64,000 nt of DNA. It comes from Phycisphaeraceae bacterium. Its GTDB lineage: Bacteria; Planctomycetota; Phycisphaerae; Phycisphaerales; UBA1924. A program made the translations under genes and the position numbers. Shown here in pieces: positions 44,426 to 52,047 of the stretch. The notes under the pieces are model-generated. The model had not been told where the DNA came from and made no database searches. It saw nothing but the letters and a program-made list of their open reading frames with translations. Where the stretch lies: contig JAHBXE010000007.1 of assembly GCA_019636625.1 (NCBI GenBank), positions 102,165 through 166,164 of the forward strand, given 5' to 3'. Positions within the stretch are counted from its first letter, which is position 1; each line of letters opens with the position of its first letter.

Positions 44426-45892
44426 TCACGGCTTGGCCACCACGCCGAGGTCAATGACGGCGCCTTCGGGCGTGAAGACGTCCACGTTCAGCGAGCGGGT
44501 CGAAACCCAGGTGAACACGAGGCACGTGCGCCCGAAGCGGGCGGCGTACTGCAGGTCGCCGCGGCTCGGGCCAGCGTAGGCGGAGTTGCGTGAGTCCTGC
44601 GCGTGGAAGTGGTAGTGGGCGATGCTGTGGTCGCCCTGGGCGAACATGTCGCTGGAGGCGACGAACTCGGTGTCGCTCTTGCGTGTGCCGGGGCGGGGGG
44701 GATAGAGGACCACGGCGAAGGTCCCGTTGGGCTCGGCGCGGAGCAGCCCGCCGTACTCGGCCGTTCGGTCGTCCTTGTCCATCGCCGCCTGGGAGAACAG
44801 AGCGGCGGGCACGCCCTGCTGCCGCACCGCCTCGTCGATGACGAGGATCGCGAGCAGGTCGCCCCACGACAATGTGCGTTTCCAGTCGGGCAGGCGTTCG
44901 GAGCGGGTCTTGACCTCGCCCGGCTCTGTCGCGGATCGGCGGTAGGTCTTGCGGTCGGCCAGACGGCTTTCGAGTTGGGCGTAGAGCTGGTCGAACGAAG
45001 CGGCGGTCCACTCCGGGCGGTGCTCGGAGGCCCAGCGCAGCGGCTCCAGGTGCCTGATGCGGAGTCGCACCGATTGCTCTCCGGAAAGCTTCCCCACGGC
45101 GGACGCGGCCCCGGTCCACCACTCGCGGTGCGCGGGCGTCCGACCGGATCGGAGCGAGGTGAGCCACGTGAGCTCCTCACCGGTGTCGGGCAGGACCTTG
45201 AGCTCGTTCATCGCGGCGCGAAGGTCGTCCACCACGCCGCCCGAATCCTCCGACACCAAGGCCCAGCGGACTGTCCCGTCGGGGTCGAGCCGGCGGAGCA
45301 CGTTCCACGCGTCGGAGCGGATCTTGTCCGGCGGCACGAGGCCGAAGGGCCCGCCATCATCCGGTGGATCGCGGAACACGCGGTACACCACGCCCTCGAG
45401 GGACTCCGCGGGGTTCAGCTTCCGCAGGGCCGCGGCCTCGGGACGCTCCCGGTCCGCCACGCCGATCCACTCGACGGACAGGCTCCGCACCAGCGCGGGC
45501 GTCGTTTCCTTCCAACCGTTCTTCTCCGCCGCGGCGGAGAGCACGGTGGTTACCGCGGGCTCGGACTCGCGCGGGAGCATGAGCCGGACCATGTTGCGTG
45601 TGTCCTCGCGTCCCCGCTCATCGGTATCGGAGAGCAGACGAGCGATCGCGGCCTGCCGCAGGGGCAAGGCCCAGTGGCGCGACCAGGCCACGGTCTTGAG
45701 GTCTTCGCGCACGGCGATGCGGTCGAGCGTCCCTTCCTGTGCCATCCGCCACGCGCGGTCGATGGCCTGTTCTCGGGCCGGCACGGAGAGGGACGGGTTG
45801 CGCAGGTCCGTCAGCGGGTCGGTCTGGCGCGGCTTGGCGCTGCACGAAACCACCGCCGCGGCGGCCAAAGCGGGGAGGAGAGCCTTGAGCAT
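44426..45892 (-). CDS. Lipoprotein with JAB/MPN-like C-terminal region
   Basis: A 488-residue lipoprotein. The signal peptide ends at AVVSC (Cys17). The first part is helical with repeated short helices (HEAT-like: WRMAQEGTLDRIAVREDLKT). The C-terminal 140 residues contain HYHFHAQDSRNSAYAGPSRG followed by DLQYAARFGRTCLVFTWVST, which recalls the HxH...SxxD metal motif of JAB/MPN isopeptidases. An acidic residue upstream of this motif was not identified. It starts 29 bp from the divergent NifU-like gene. Function is not known. Confidence 0.72.
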   Translation of the reverse strand: MLKALLPALAAAAVVSCSAKPRQTDPLTDLRNPSLSVPAREQAIDRAWRMAQEGTLDRIAVREDLKTVAWSRHWALPLRQAAIARLLSDTDERGREDTRNMVRLMLPRESEPAVTTVLSAAAEKNGWKETTPALVRSLSVEWIGVADRERPEAAALRKLNPAESLEGVVYRVFRDPPDDGGPFGLVPPDKIRSDAWNVLRRLDPDGTVRWALVSEDSGGVVDDLRAAMNELKVLPDTGEELTWLTSLRSGRTPAHREWWTGAASAVGKLSGEQSVRLRIRHLEPLRWASEHRPEWTAASFDQLYAQLESRLADRKTYRRSATEPGEVKTRSERLPDWKRTLSWGDLLAILVIDEAVRQQGVPAALFSQAAMDKDDRTAEYGGLLRAEPNGTFAVVLYPPRPGTRKSDTEFVASSDMFAQGDHSIAHYHFHAQDSRNSAYAGPSRGDLQYAARFGRTCLVFTWVSTRSLNVDVFTPEGAVIDLGVVAKP

Positions 45893-45945
45893 CGTGGCGA
45901 GTTTAGCGCTGCGGGTCGGGGGTGCGGTCTATGATGACGTCCGGC

Positions 45946-46206
45946 ATGTCCGACGTTCCCGACACGACCGAAGCGAGCCGCGTGCGCGACAAGGTGGCGA
46001 AGGTGCTGAACCTGATCCGCCCGGCTGTGCAATCCGACGGCGGCGACCTGGAGCTCGTTGACATCACGCCCGAGGGGATCGTGCGGATCAGGCTTCACGG
46101 CGCCTGCGTCGGATGTCCTTCGAGCACGATGACGTTGCAAGTGGGAATCGAACGCAACCTTCGGACGCATGTGCCCGAGGTTCGGGGTGTCGAAGCCGTG
46201 GCCTGA
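45946..46206 (+). CDS. NifU C-terminal-domain protein (Fe-S cluster scaffold)
   Basis: An 86-residue NifU-like domain with the family CxxC motif: GDLELVDITPEGIVRIRLHG and ACVGCPSSTMTLQ. It holds or transfers iron-sulfur clusters. An ATG at 45931 in the same frame (preceded by GGGGG) could add five residues. The start at 45946 gives the usual MSD beginning. No other suf or isc genes are seen in the window. Confidence 0.88.
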   Translation: MSDVPDTTEASRVRDKVAKVLNLIRPAVQSDGGDLELVDITPEGIVRIRLHGACVGCPSSTMTLQVGIERNLRTHVPEVRGVEAVA

Positions 46207-46422
46207 GGCCCCGCTCCGACTGCAAACGGCCCGATTCAGCGTCCGGAACTCTCCGTACAAACCCCTAGCTTGGGCGTGAATTCGTCGGCACTTGACGCGA
46301 TTGAGGGCCGATAGCCGGAGAAACCCGGGCGTGGCGTGCGAATGGGCTATCGCGACGGCCGGAATCGCGGTATGCTGCGCGTGGTGGGTCCGACGGTGCG
46401 TCGTAAGGACTGGAGGTCCAAG

Positions 46423-46680
46423 ATGTTGGTGATTACGAGGCGTGAAGGCGAGGAGGTCGTCATCGGCGACCCGCGCAACCCGATCGGGGTCGTGCGCATC
46501 GCCTCCATCAAGGGTGACCGCGTGCGGGTGGCGTTCGACTTCCCGCGTCAGATTGATGTGCACCGGCGCGAAGTCGCCGACCAGATCATCGCGGGCGGCG
46601 CCGCGACGGTCAATGGGCACGTCGTCAATGGCCACGCCGTGGCCGGTGAGATTACCCCCAACGGAGCGACGGCGGAGTAA
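46423..46680 (+). CDS. csrA: Carbon storage regulator CsrA
   Basis: An 85-residue RNA-binding protein. The N-terminal core MLVITRREGEEVVIGD, followed by VVRIASIKGDRVRVAFDFP and DVHRREV, has the beta-strand and arginine pattern used to bind GGA motifs in leaders. A 25-residue tail rich in G/A/N follows and is not part of the usual core. The start has GGAGG 7-11 bp upstream. An upstream frame to 46336 is not conserved. CsrA often controls motility and pilus genes; a link to the pilus operon is possible but not shown. Confidence 0.92.
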   Translation: MLVITRREGEEVVIGDPRNPIGVVRIASIKGDRVRVAFDFPRQIDVHRREVADQIIAGGAATVNGHVVNGHAVAGEITPNGATAE

Positions 46681-46706
46681 GTCTGCTCGACTCGAGCTTC
46701 CTGCTC

Positions 46707-46726
46707 CGGCGCCCGAGGCGGCGCCG
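46707..46726. terminator. GC hairpin between csrA and ndk
   Basis: A perfect 7-bp stem CGGCGCC / GGCGCCG with a six-base loop lies in the 51-bp gap between the two convergent genes. There is no run of T on either strand, so termination may depend on Rho or be inefficient. It may still act as a common end for both transcripts. Confidence 0.4.
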
Positions 46727-46731
46727 TGGGC

Positions 46732-47202
46732 TTACTCCGGCTTTCCACCGCTCAGGTCGTACACCCACCCCTCGATCGCGCGGGGGAAGGTGAGCACTTC
46801 ACCGGCCTTGAAGAAGAGCTTGAATTCGCGCTCCGCGGCTTCGGGGCTGTCGCTGCCGTGGATCAGGTTGAAGCTGTTGGAAACGCCGAAGTCGCCTCGG
46901 ATCGTGCCGGGGTTGGCCTTCGACCCGAACGTTGCGCCCATCATGTTGCGGCAGATGGTGATGGCGCCGTTGCCGCGGATGGCGAGCACGAGGACCGGGG
47001 CGCTGGTCATGAACTTCACCAGTCCGGGGTAGAACGGCTTGGCCTTGTGCGCCTCGTAGTGGGTCGCGGCGAGTTCCTGCGAGATCTGCATGAGCTTGCA
47101 GCCGACGACCTGAAGGCCCTTGTCCTCGAAGCGGGTGAGAATCCGGCCCATCAGGCCGCGCTGCACGGCGTCGGGCTTCAGAATGATCAGGGTGGTTTCC
47201 AC
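46732..47202 (-). CDS. ndk: Nucleoside diphosphate kinase
   Basis: Transfers phosphate between nucleoside triphosphates and diphosphates through a phosphohistidine. TLIILKPDAVQRGLMGRILT is the N-terminus. The active-site histidine is in FNLIHGSDSPEAAEREF. Length 156 is slightly longer than the usual 140-150, at the C-terminus. The GTG at 47202 was chosen because GGAG lies 7-10 bp upstream and the family begins exactly here. The open frame to 47529 is not conserved. Confidence 0.95.
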   Translation of the reverse strand: METTLIILKPDAVQRGLMGRILTRFEDKGLQVVGCKLMQISQELAATHYEAHKAKPFYPGLVKFMTSAPVLVLAIRGNGAITICRNMMGATFGSKANPGTIRGDFGVSNSFNLIHGSDSPEAAEREFKLFFKAGEVLTFPRAIEGWVYDLSGGKPE

Positions 47203-47331
47203 GTGAATCTCCGGTTTTTTCGGGGGGCGAGTATAGCCGCGAAGGGGCTTCGGGTCCCGGATCTTCGATGTTTCCTGATTGAATCCCCGGCCCGCCGATG
47301 AGGCTACGTTTGGTGCTTCAGGAGCGATTCG

Positions 47332-48459
47332 ATGGCACGGATGGCGATCTCGGGCGCGGCGGGGACGACGGTACGGATCGGGGGGCGGGAGGTCGTCTCG
47401 TTCGGGGGGTGCAACTACCTTGGACTGTCGTACCACCCGGAGGTCCTGGCGGCGTTGCAGCGCGGGTTGTCGCACTACGGGATCAGCACATCCGCCTCGC
47501 GCGAGACGACGGGGAACACCGTTGCCCACGATGCGTTGGAATCAGCGGTGCGGGACTTCCTCGGGGTCGAATCGGCGGTTGTCGTCCCGGACGGGTACAC
47601 GGCGAATCTCGCCGCGGCGCAGGCGCTGGCGGGAACACACAGGTATGCGGTGATTGACGCGCGGTGCCACCGGAGCATCCGCGAATCGCTGGCGTGCGCC
47701 GGGATGACGGTCGCGGAGTACGCGCACCTTGACGCGGAGCAAGCGGCCGAGCGCGTGCGGGAGTTTGCGGCGTTGGGGCTGGTGTCCGTCTGGACCGACG
47801 GCGTGTTCGCGGCGGATGGCTCTGTGGCGCCCGTCGCGGATCTGGCCGCGGCTTGCGATGAGCACGGCGCTGCCCTCATCGTGGACGATTGCCACGGGTT
47901 GTTCACGATGGGTCCGGGAGGGCGAGGAACCGCGGCCCAGGCGGGGCTGCGGGACCATCCATCGATCACCATCACGTCGACACTCGCAAAGGGGGTTGGT
48001 TGCCACGGAGGCTTCGTGGCCGGTTCCAACATGATCGCCGACATGGTTCGGGACCGGTCGACGGCGTACATCTGCACGACACCGGTATCGCCGGCCATCG
48101 CCTGTGCGGCGGTGGAGGCGTTCGGCGTGGTGCAGCGCGAGCCGGAGCTTGTGGACCGACTGCGGCGAAATGCGGACGAGCTCTCCAGGGGTCTCATCCG
48201 GGCGGGGCTCCGGATCGAGAACCACGGCACACCGGTGTTCGCCTTCACCACCGAGGGCGACATGCGAGCACTGCACGAATCGCTCCTCGAACACGGGTTC
48301 CTGGCGCCGCTGATCGAGTATCCGGATGGGCCGGCGCCGCGGTACTTCCGGCTGTCCGTGTCTACCTTGCACACCCGGGACCAGATCGCGGGCCTGTGCG
48401 CGGCACTGGGCCGCTCGCTTCGCGCTGTGGGCCCGAAGGGTGCGCTGGCGGGCCAGTAG
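47332..48459 (+). CDS. Alpha-oxoamine synthase (BioF/KBL-like)
   Basis: A 375-residue PLP enzyme of the aminotransferase class-I fold. GGCNYLGLSYHPEVLAAL and GISTSASRETTGNTVAHDAL are typical of 8-amino-7-oxononanoate synthase and 2-amino-3-ketobutyrate ligase. The PLP lysine is Lys220 in TSTLAKGVGCHGG. The usual DEAH(S/G) motif is DDCHGLF, so the conserved residue after the first aspartate is changed. The product could be a biotin precursor or an amino ketone. No bio genes lie next to it. Confidence 0.85.
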   Translation: MARMAISGAAGTTVRIGGREVVSFGGCNYLGLSYHPEVLAALQRGLSHYGISTSASRETTGNTVAHDALESAVRDFLGVESAVVVPDGYTANLAAAQALAGTHRYAVIDARCHRSIRESLACAGMTVAEYAHLDAEQAAERVREFAALGLVSVWTDGVFAADGSVAPVADLAAACDEHGAALIVDDCHGLFTMGPGGRGTAAQAGLRDHPSITITSTLAKGVGCHGGFVAGSNMIADMVRDRSTAYICTTPVSPAIACAAVEAFGVVQREPELVDRLRRNADELSRGLIRAGLRIENHGTPVFAFTTEGDMRALHESLLEHGFLAPLIEYPDGPAPRYFRLSVSTLHTRDQIAGLCAALGRSLRAVGPKGALAGQ

Positions 48460-48533
48460 TCGAGCCCGCGTCGGCCGCAGATGGTTGCACTTGGGTAAAC
48501 ATCGGCCGTCGGCGGGGATGGACGGGAGAACGC

Positions 48534-48635
48534 ATGTCCAAGCGGATTACGGCTTGGGAAGAGCAATCAGCGGCTGGGGCGTGTCGCGCCTTCATCGAGG
48601 TGGATCGCCGCAAGGACCAAACCGCCGCGATTTGA
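48534..48635 (+). CDS. Possible 33-residue small protein
   Basis: ATG at 48534 is preceded by GGGAG 6-10 bp upstream and encodes a 33-residue peptide that starts MSKRITAWEEQ and ends DRRKDQTAAI. The only support is the ribosome-binding site and lack of an alternative gene in the 209-bp gap. It is placed between the oxoamine synthase gene and the tRNA. Function unknown; probably doubtful. Confidence 0.25.
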   Translation: MSKRITAWEEQSAAGACRAFIEVDRRKDQTAAI

Positions 48636-48659
48636 CTTGGACGGACGGCGGCCTAGGGT
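48632..48659 (+). promoter_or_regulatory. Candidate promoter for the initiator tRNA
   Basis: TTGACT (48632-48637) and TAGGGT (48654-48659) are separated by 16 bases. The -35 matches five of six positions and the -10 only three. The tRNA starts nine bases after the -10. The position is right for a stable-RNA promoter but the -10 is weak. Confidence 0.4.
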
Positions 48660-48668
48660 TGACCAGAC

Positions 48669-48742
<74 letters not shown>

Positions 48743-48747
48743 TTGCC

Positions 48748-48782
48748 GGGCCGGTTGCGAAAGCAGCCGGCCCACTGGTTTT
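48748..48782 (+). terminator. Intrinsic-like terminator after tRNA-fMet
   Basis: An 11-bp stem (48748-48758 with 48763-48773, one G-T pair) with a GAAA tetraloop starts six bases after the tRNA and is followed by ACTGGTTTT. The T-run is short but the stem is strong and GC-rich, so it probably ends the tRNA transcript. Confidence 0.7.
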
Positions 48783-48790
48783 CAGGAAGC

Positions 48791-48826
48791 GCGGCCGAGA
48801 GACCTCGGTCGCGTTTTCGCTTTTTG
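48791..48826 (+). terminator. Second terminator, T-rich
   Basis: Stem GCGGCCGA / TCGGTCGC (48791-48798, 48805-48812, one G-T pair) with a six-base loop, followed by TTTTCGCTTTTT. It lies directly after the first terminator. Two tandem terminators protect the following island from tRNA read-through. Confidence 0.7.
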
Positions 48827-49150
48827 GCCCACGTTCCGAGGGGTTTTGCAGACGGGCGGCACGCGAACCGGGTCTCTCGCCGGTCGCGTGGTCATCACCG
48901 GTTCCCGCCCGTCGGGTGCCTCGGCGGCGGATTTGGCGAAAGGTCTCTCGGTGTCTCTCTTCGTCGGGCGCCCGGGTTAAGAGGGTTTCGCGCTCGTGGA
49001 GGCGTGCGCGAAGGGGCCCATCGGCCCCGCGGAGCGAGCGCAACGGTCTACTGCTGACGGCCCCGCTGGTTCATGGCGCGGGCACCATGCACTCCCGCCG
49101 CATAGGGAGCCACTACCGGAGCGCACGACGCGCGGCCTCGCAGGAACCGC
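48827..49150. other. 324-bp region without a recognisable gene
   Basis: The stretch between the terminators and the first small recombinase-module gene shows no recognisable product in any frame. One open minus-strand frame that crosses the tRNA is rejected as an artefact. The attachment site and promoter of the recombinase module may lie here, but I cannot point to either. Confidence 0.5.
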
Positions 49151-49369
49151 ATGATGCGAACGCAAGATCCCGAGACCATGACGCCCGCGGAACGCGACGC
49201 CGAAGTCGCGAGCATCCTGGCGCGCGGCCTGGTTCGCGCCGTTCGTGCGGATCGCGACCCCGCTTCGCGTTCCACCCGGGACATTGGCGAGCCAATGGAA
49301 TCCTCGGCAAGTGGACTTGAACTCCCGCAGCATGCGGACCTCAGTGTCGCCACACGGCCCCGGGGTTAG
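49151..49369 (+). CDS. Small protein of the serine-recombinase module
   Basis: A 72-residue protein with the start MMRTQDPETMTPAERDAEVA, followed by SILARGLVRAVRADRD and a C-terminal stretch ELPQHADLSVATRP. I recall small proteins of this type (MTPAERRxEVAxILAxGxxR pattern) preceding DUF2924 and recombinase genes in other bacteria. The second ATG (49154) or the one at 49178 could be the start; GGAA lies 5-8 bases before the first two. Function unknown; part of the same module. Confidence 0.6.
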   Translation: MMRTQDPETMTPAERDAEVASILARGLVRAVRADRDPASRSTRDIGEPMESSASGLELPQHADLSVATRPRG

Positions 49370-49399
49370 GGCTCCGGGCCGATGCGAGCAGGAGTCCAC

Positions 49400-49906
49400 A
49401 TGTCCGACGCGATGCAGCGACAACTCGACGAACTTCAACGTATGACCACAGGCGACCTCGTCTCGCGCTACGAGGAACTGCACCGCCACGCCTGCCGCAC
49501 GCGGCACCGCGCGTACCTGATCCGCAAGATCGCGTGGCGCATCCAGGCCAACGCGGAGGGCGACCTGACCGAACGGGCGCGGCGTCGCGCGGCGGAACTG
49601 GCCGACGATGCGGAAGTCCGGACGATGGCCCCGCGCTCGTTCGTCTCACCGCCGCAGCCCGGCGAGATTCGCACCCGCGTGCGGTCGCTTGACCCGAAGG
49701 ACCGCCGTGACCCACGGCTACCGCCCCCCGGCTCCGCGATCGTCCGCCAGTACAAAGGTCGGACCATCCGGGTGTCGGTGCTTGCCGACGGTGAAGGCTT
49801 CGAGTTCGACGGCGAGCGGTACCGAACGCTGTCGGTGGTTGCCAAGAAGGTGACGGGCCAGCACATCAACGGGTACCGCTTCTTCGGACTGCGGGGTGCC
49901 CGATGA
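49400..49906 (+). CDS. DUF2924 domain protein
   Basis: A 168-residue protein. N-terminal helices (QRQLDELQRMTTGDLVSRYE) and the C-terminal block YKGRTIRVSVLADGEGFEFD with RYRTLSVVAKKVTGQ and NGYRFFGL match DUF2924, a family found almost always next to large serine recombinases. The ATG at 49400 has GGAG 6-9 bp upstream. It overlaps the recombinase gene by 4 bp (ATGA). Probably helps recombination or its regulation. Confidence 0.85.
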   Translation: MSDAMQRQLDELQRMTTGDLVSRYEELHRHACRTRHRAYLIRKIAWRIQANAEGDLTERARRRAAELADDAEVRTMAPRSFVSPPQPGEIRTRVRSLDPKDRRDPRLPPPGSAIVRQYKGRTIRVSVLADGEGFEFDGERYRTLSVVAKKVTGQHINGYRFFGLRGAR

Positions 49907-51501
49907 GCAAGCGACCCCGCGCGTCCAGCGTGACGGTGGAACGCACCCGAGGAACAGCGACCGCCCCGCCGGTGCGGTGCGCGATCTACACGCGCAAGAG
50001 CAGCGAGGAAGGGCTCGAGCAGGAGTTCAACTCCCTCGACGCACAGCGCGAGGCCGGCGAGGCCTACATCGCCAGCCAGCGGAACGAGGGTTGGGTGTGC
50101 CTGCCGAACCGGTACGACGACGGTGGGTTCTCTGGCGGGAGTATGGAACGCCCGTCCCTCGAACGCCTGCTCAAGGACATCGAGGCGGGCAAGATCGACT
50201 GCGTCGTGGTCTACAAGGTGGACCGGCTCAGCCGGTCCCTCATGGACTTCGCGCGGATCATGGAGGCGTTCGACCGCAGGGGCGTCTCGTTCGTCTCGGT
50301 GACGCAGCAGTTCAACACGACCAGCTCGATGGGCAGGCTAACGCTCAACATCCTGCTGTCGTTCGCGCAGTTCGAACGCGAGATCATCGGGGAGCGCATC
50401 CGAGACAAGATCGCCGCCCAGAAGCGCCGCGGCAAGTGGGCGGGCGGGGTGCCCATCCTCGGGTACGACGTCGACCGCTCGGGCGGCAGCCCCCGCCTGG
50501 TCGTGAACCCCACGGAGGCCGTTCGGGTCCGGGAGATCTTCCAGATCTACCTGGATGCGGGCTCGCTCCAGCGTGCAGTGGCAGAGTTGAAACGTCGGGA
50601 GTGGACGAACAAGCGTCGCCTCACACGCAAGGGCGAAACGAAGGGTGGCCGACCGTTCGACGCCGGCACGCTTCATGCGCTACTGACCAACCCGATCCTG
50701 ACCGGCAAGATCGTTCACAAGGGACTGTCCTACGACGGTGAGCACGAGGGAGTTGTCGATCCCACTCTCTTCGATCGCGTACGCCAGCAGTTGGCGGAGA
50801 ACGGCCGATCTGGCGGGGCCGAGGTGCGGAACAAGTACGGCGCGCTCCTTCGCGGCGTTCTCCGGTGCAAGCACTGCGATTGCGCCATGATCCACACGTT
50901 CTACGGCAAGAAGGGCCGGTACTACCGCTACTACCGATGCTTGCACGCGATCAAGAACGGGGCCCGCACCTGCGCGGCGGCAACGCTGCCGGGCCTGGAG
51001 ATCGAGAGACTCGTGGTTGATGAGATCCGGGCGCTCGGCAATGACCGCGGGCTGCTCGACCGCACTCTTGCCGAGGCGAAGGTGAACGTGGAAGCGGAAC
51101 AAACGGCGCTGTCGACGGAACGACGGGCTATCCACGCCGCGTTGGCCCGGATGGATAGAGAACTCCGGGCATTTGTCGCTGACAACGGCGGCGGCGCGGC
51201 GGCGACCGCACGGCTGGCCAATATCCATGAACAAATCACCGGCGCACGCGCTCGCCTTGGCGAGGTCGATGAGCGGCTGGGCGAGATCGAGAGCGCCACC
51301 ATCACCCGCGATGAGGCCCGGAAGGCACTCAATGGGTTCGATGGGGTGTGGTCCCAGCTATCCCCCCGCGAGCAGGCTCGGGTCTTGAAGTTGCTGCTTT
51401 CAAAGATTGAGTACGACCCTGCGAACGCCAGCATCGCGGTCACGTTCCGGGCGACCGGCATTGCCGCTTTGTGCCGCGGGAGACTGGAGGAAGCCGCGTG
51501 A
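49903..51501 (+). CDS. Large serine recombinase
   Basis: A 532-residue site-specific recombinase. The resolvase-type catalytic domain has the nucleophilic serine at Ser33 in YTRKSSEEG and the conserved VVYKVDRLSRSLMDFARIME. A recombinase domain follows (WAGGVPILGYDVDR and RVREIFQIYLDAGS), then a zinc ribbon (RCKHCDCAMIH ... CAAATLP) and a coiled coil. It joins att sites without a tRNA preference and probably moved this island. Overlaps the DUF2924 gene by 4 bp and the next gene by 4 bp. Confidence 0.95.
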   Translation: MSKRPRASSVTVERTRGTATAPPVRCAIYTRKSSEEGLEQEFNSLDAQREAGEAYIASQRNEGWVCLPNRYDDGGFSGGSMERPSLERLLKDIEAGKIDCVVVYKVDRLSRSLMDFARIMEAFDRRGVSFVSVTQQFNTTSSMGRLTLNILLSFAQFEREIIGERIRDKIAAQKRRGKWAGGVPILGYDVDRSGGSPRLVVNPTEAVRVREIFQIYLDAGSLQRAVAELKRREWTNKRRLTRKGETKGGRPFDAGTLHALLTNPILTGKIVHKGLSYDGEHEGVVDPTLFDRVRQQLAENGRSGGAEVRNKYGALLRGVLRCKHCDCAMIHTFYGKKGRYYRYYRCLHAIKNGARTCAAATLPGLEIERLVVDEIRALGNDRGLLDRTLAEAKVNVEAEQTALSTERRAIHAALARMDRELRAFVADNGGGAAATARLANIHEQITGARARLGEVDERLGEIESATITRDEARKALNGFDGVWSQLSPREQARVLKLLLSKIEYDPANASIAVTFRATGIAALCRGRLEEAA

Positions 51502-51887
51502 CGACCGTTGTGAGGCCCATCCACTTCGCCGTAAAGGCCCGCCGCAATCGCCTCGTGGTCGGCCCCGAAGCCCCCGAGGTCGCCCCGCCTGGCCGAGTGC
51601 CCCGTATCGCCCGCCTGATGGCGTTGGCGATCAAGTACGACGACCTCTTGCGGCGTGGCGTGGTCGCGGACCTGTCGGCCCTCGCCGGACTGTGCCAGGT
51701 CACGCAGCCGCGGATGACGCAGATCATGAACCTCCTTCACCTCGCGCCGGACATTCAGGAGGAGGTTCTGTTCCTACCGCCCGTCGAGGAGGGGCGTGAC
51801 CCGATCCACGAGCACATGCTCCGCGATGTGACCCGTTCGCTGGATTGGCGGAAGCAACGCCGGGCTTGGAAGGCGATCGGCAGGTAG
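51498..51887 (+). CDS. Small HTH-like protein of the recombinase module
   Basis: A 129-residue protein. The GTG at 51498 overlaps the recombinase stop by 4 bp. A helix-turn-helix-like region (SALAGLCQVTQPRMTQIMNL) lies around residue 70-95 and resembles the ParB/KorB-type HTH. The rest is basic. It probably binds DNA at the att site or regulates the recombinase. A longer frame to 51471 lies inside the recombinase. Confidence 0.7.
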   Translation: MTTVVRPIHFAVKARRNRLVVGPEAPEVAPPGRVPRIARLMALAIKYDDLLRRGVVADLSALAGLCQVTQPRMTQIMNLLHLAPDIQEEVLFLPPVEEGRDPIHEHMLRDVTRSLDWRKQRRAWKAIGR

Positions 51888-52047
51888 CGGTCCCGGTCCG
51901 ACGGTAGGGATCACGAGTTCTGGCTCCGGACGAGGTTCCCGGGCTGCGAATGCGGCTGGTCTCGGTTACACTCAGCGTGCAGCGTTTATTACACGCCGCA
52001 CGCCTCCCCAGCACCACCCGCCACCCAACCGCCAATCCCCAGACGCC

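Noticed and set aside
46292..46314. Sigma-28-like promoter (GCCGATAG) upstream of csrA
   Set aside because: The -10-like half matches, but no TAAA-type -35 lies at the right distance. A TTGACG at 46292 also has no fitting -10.
43000..48000. Replication origin at the apparent skew change
   Set aside because: No dnaA, dnaN or DnaA-box cluster is seen, and the skew was only judged by eye.
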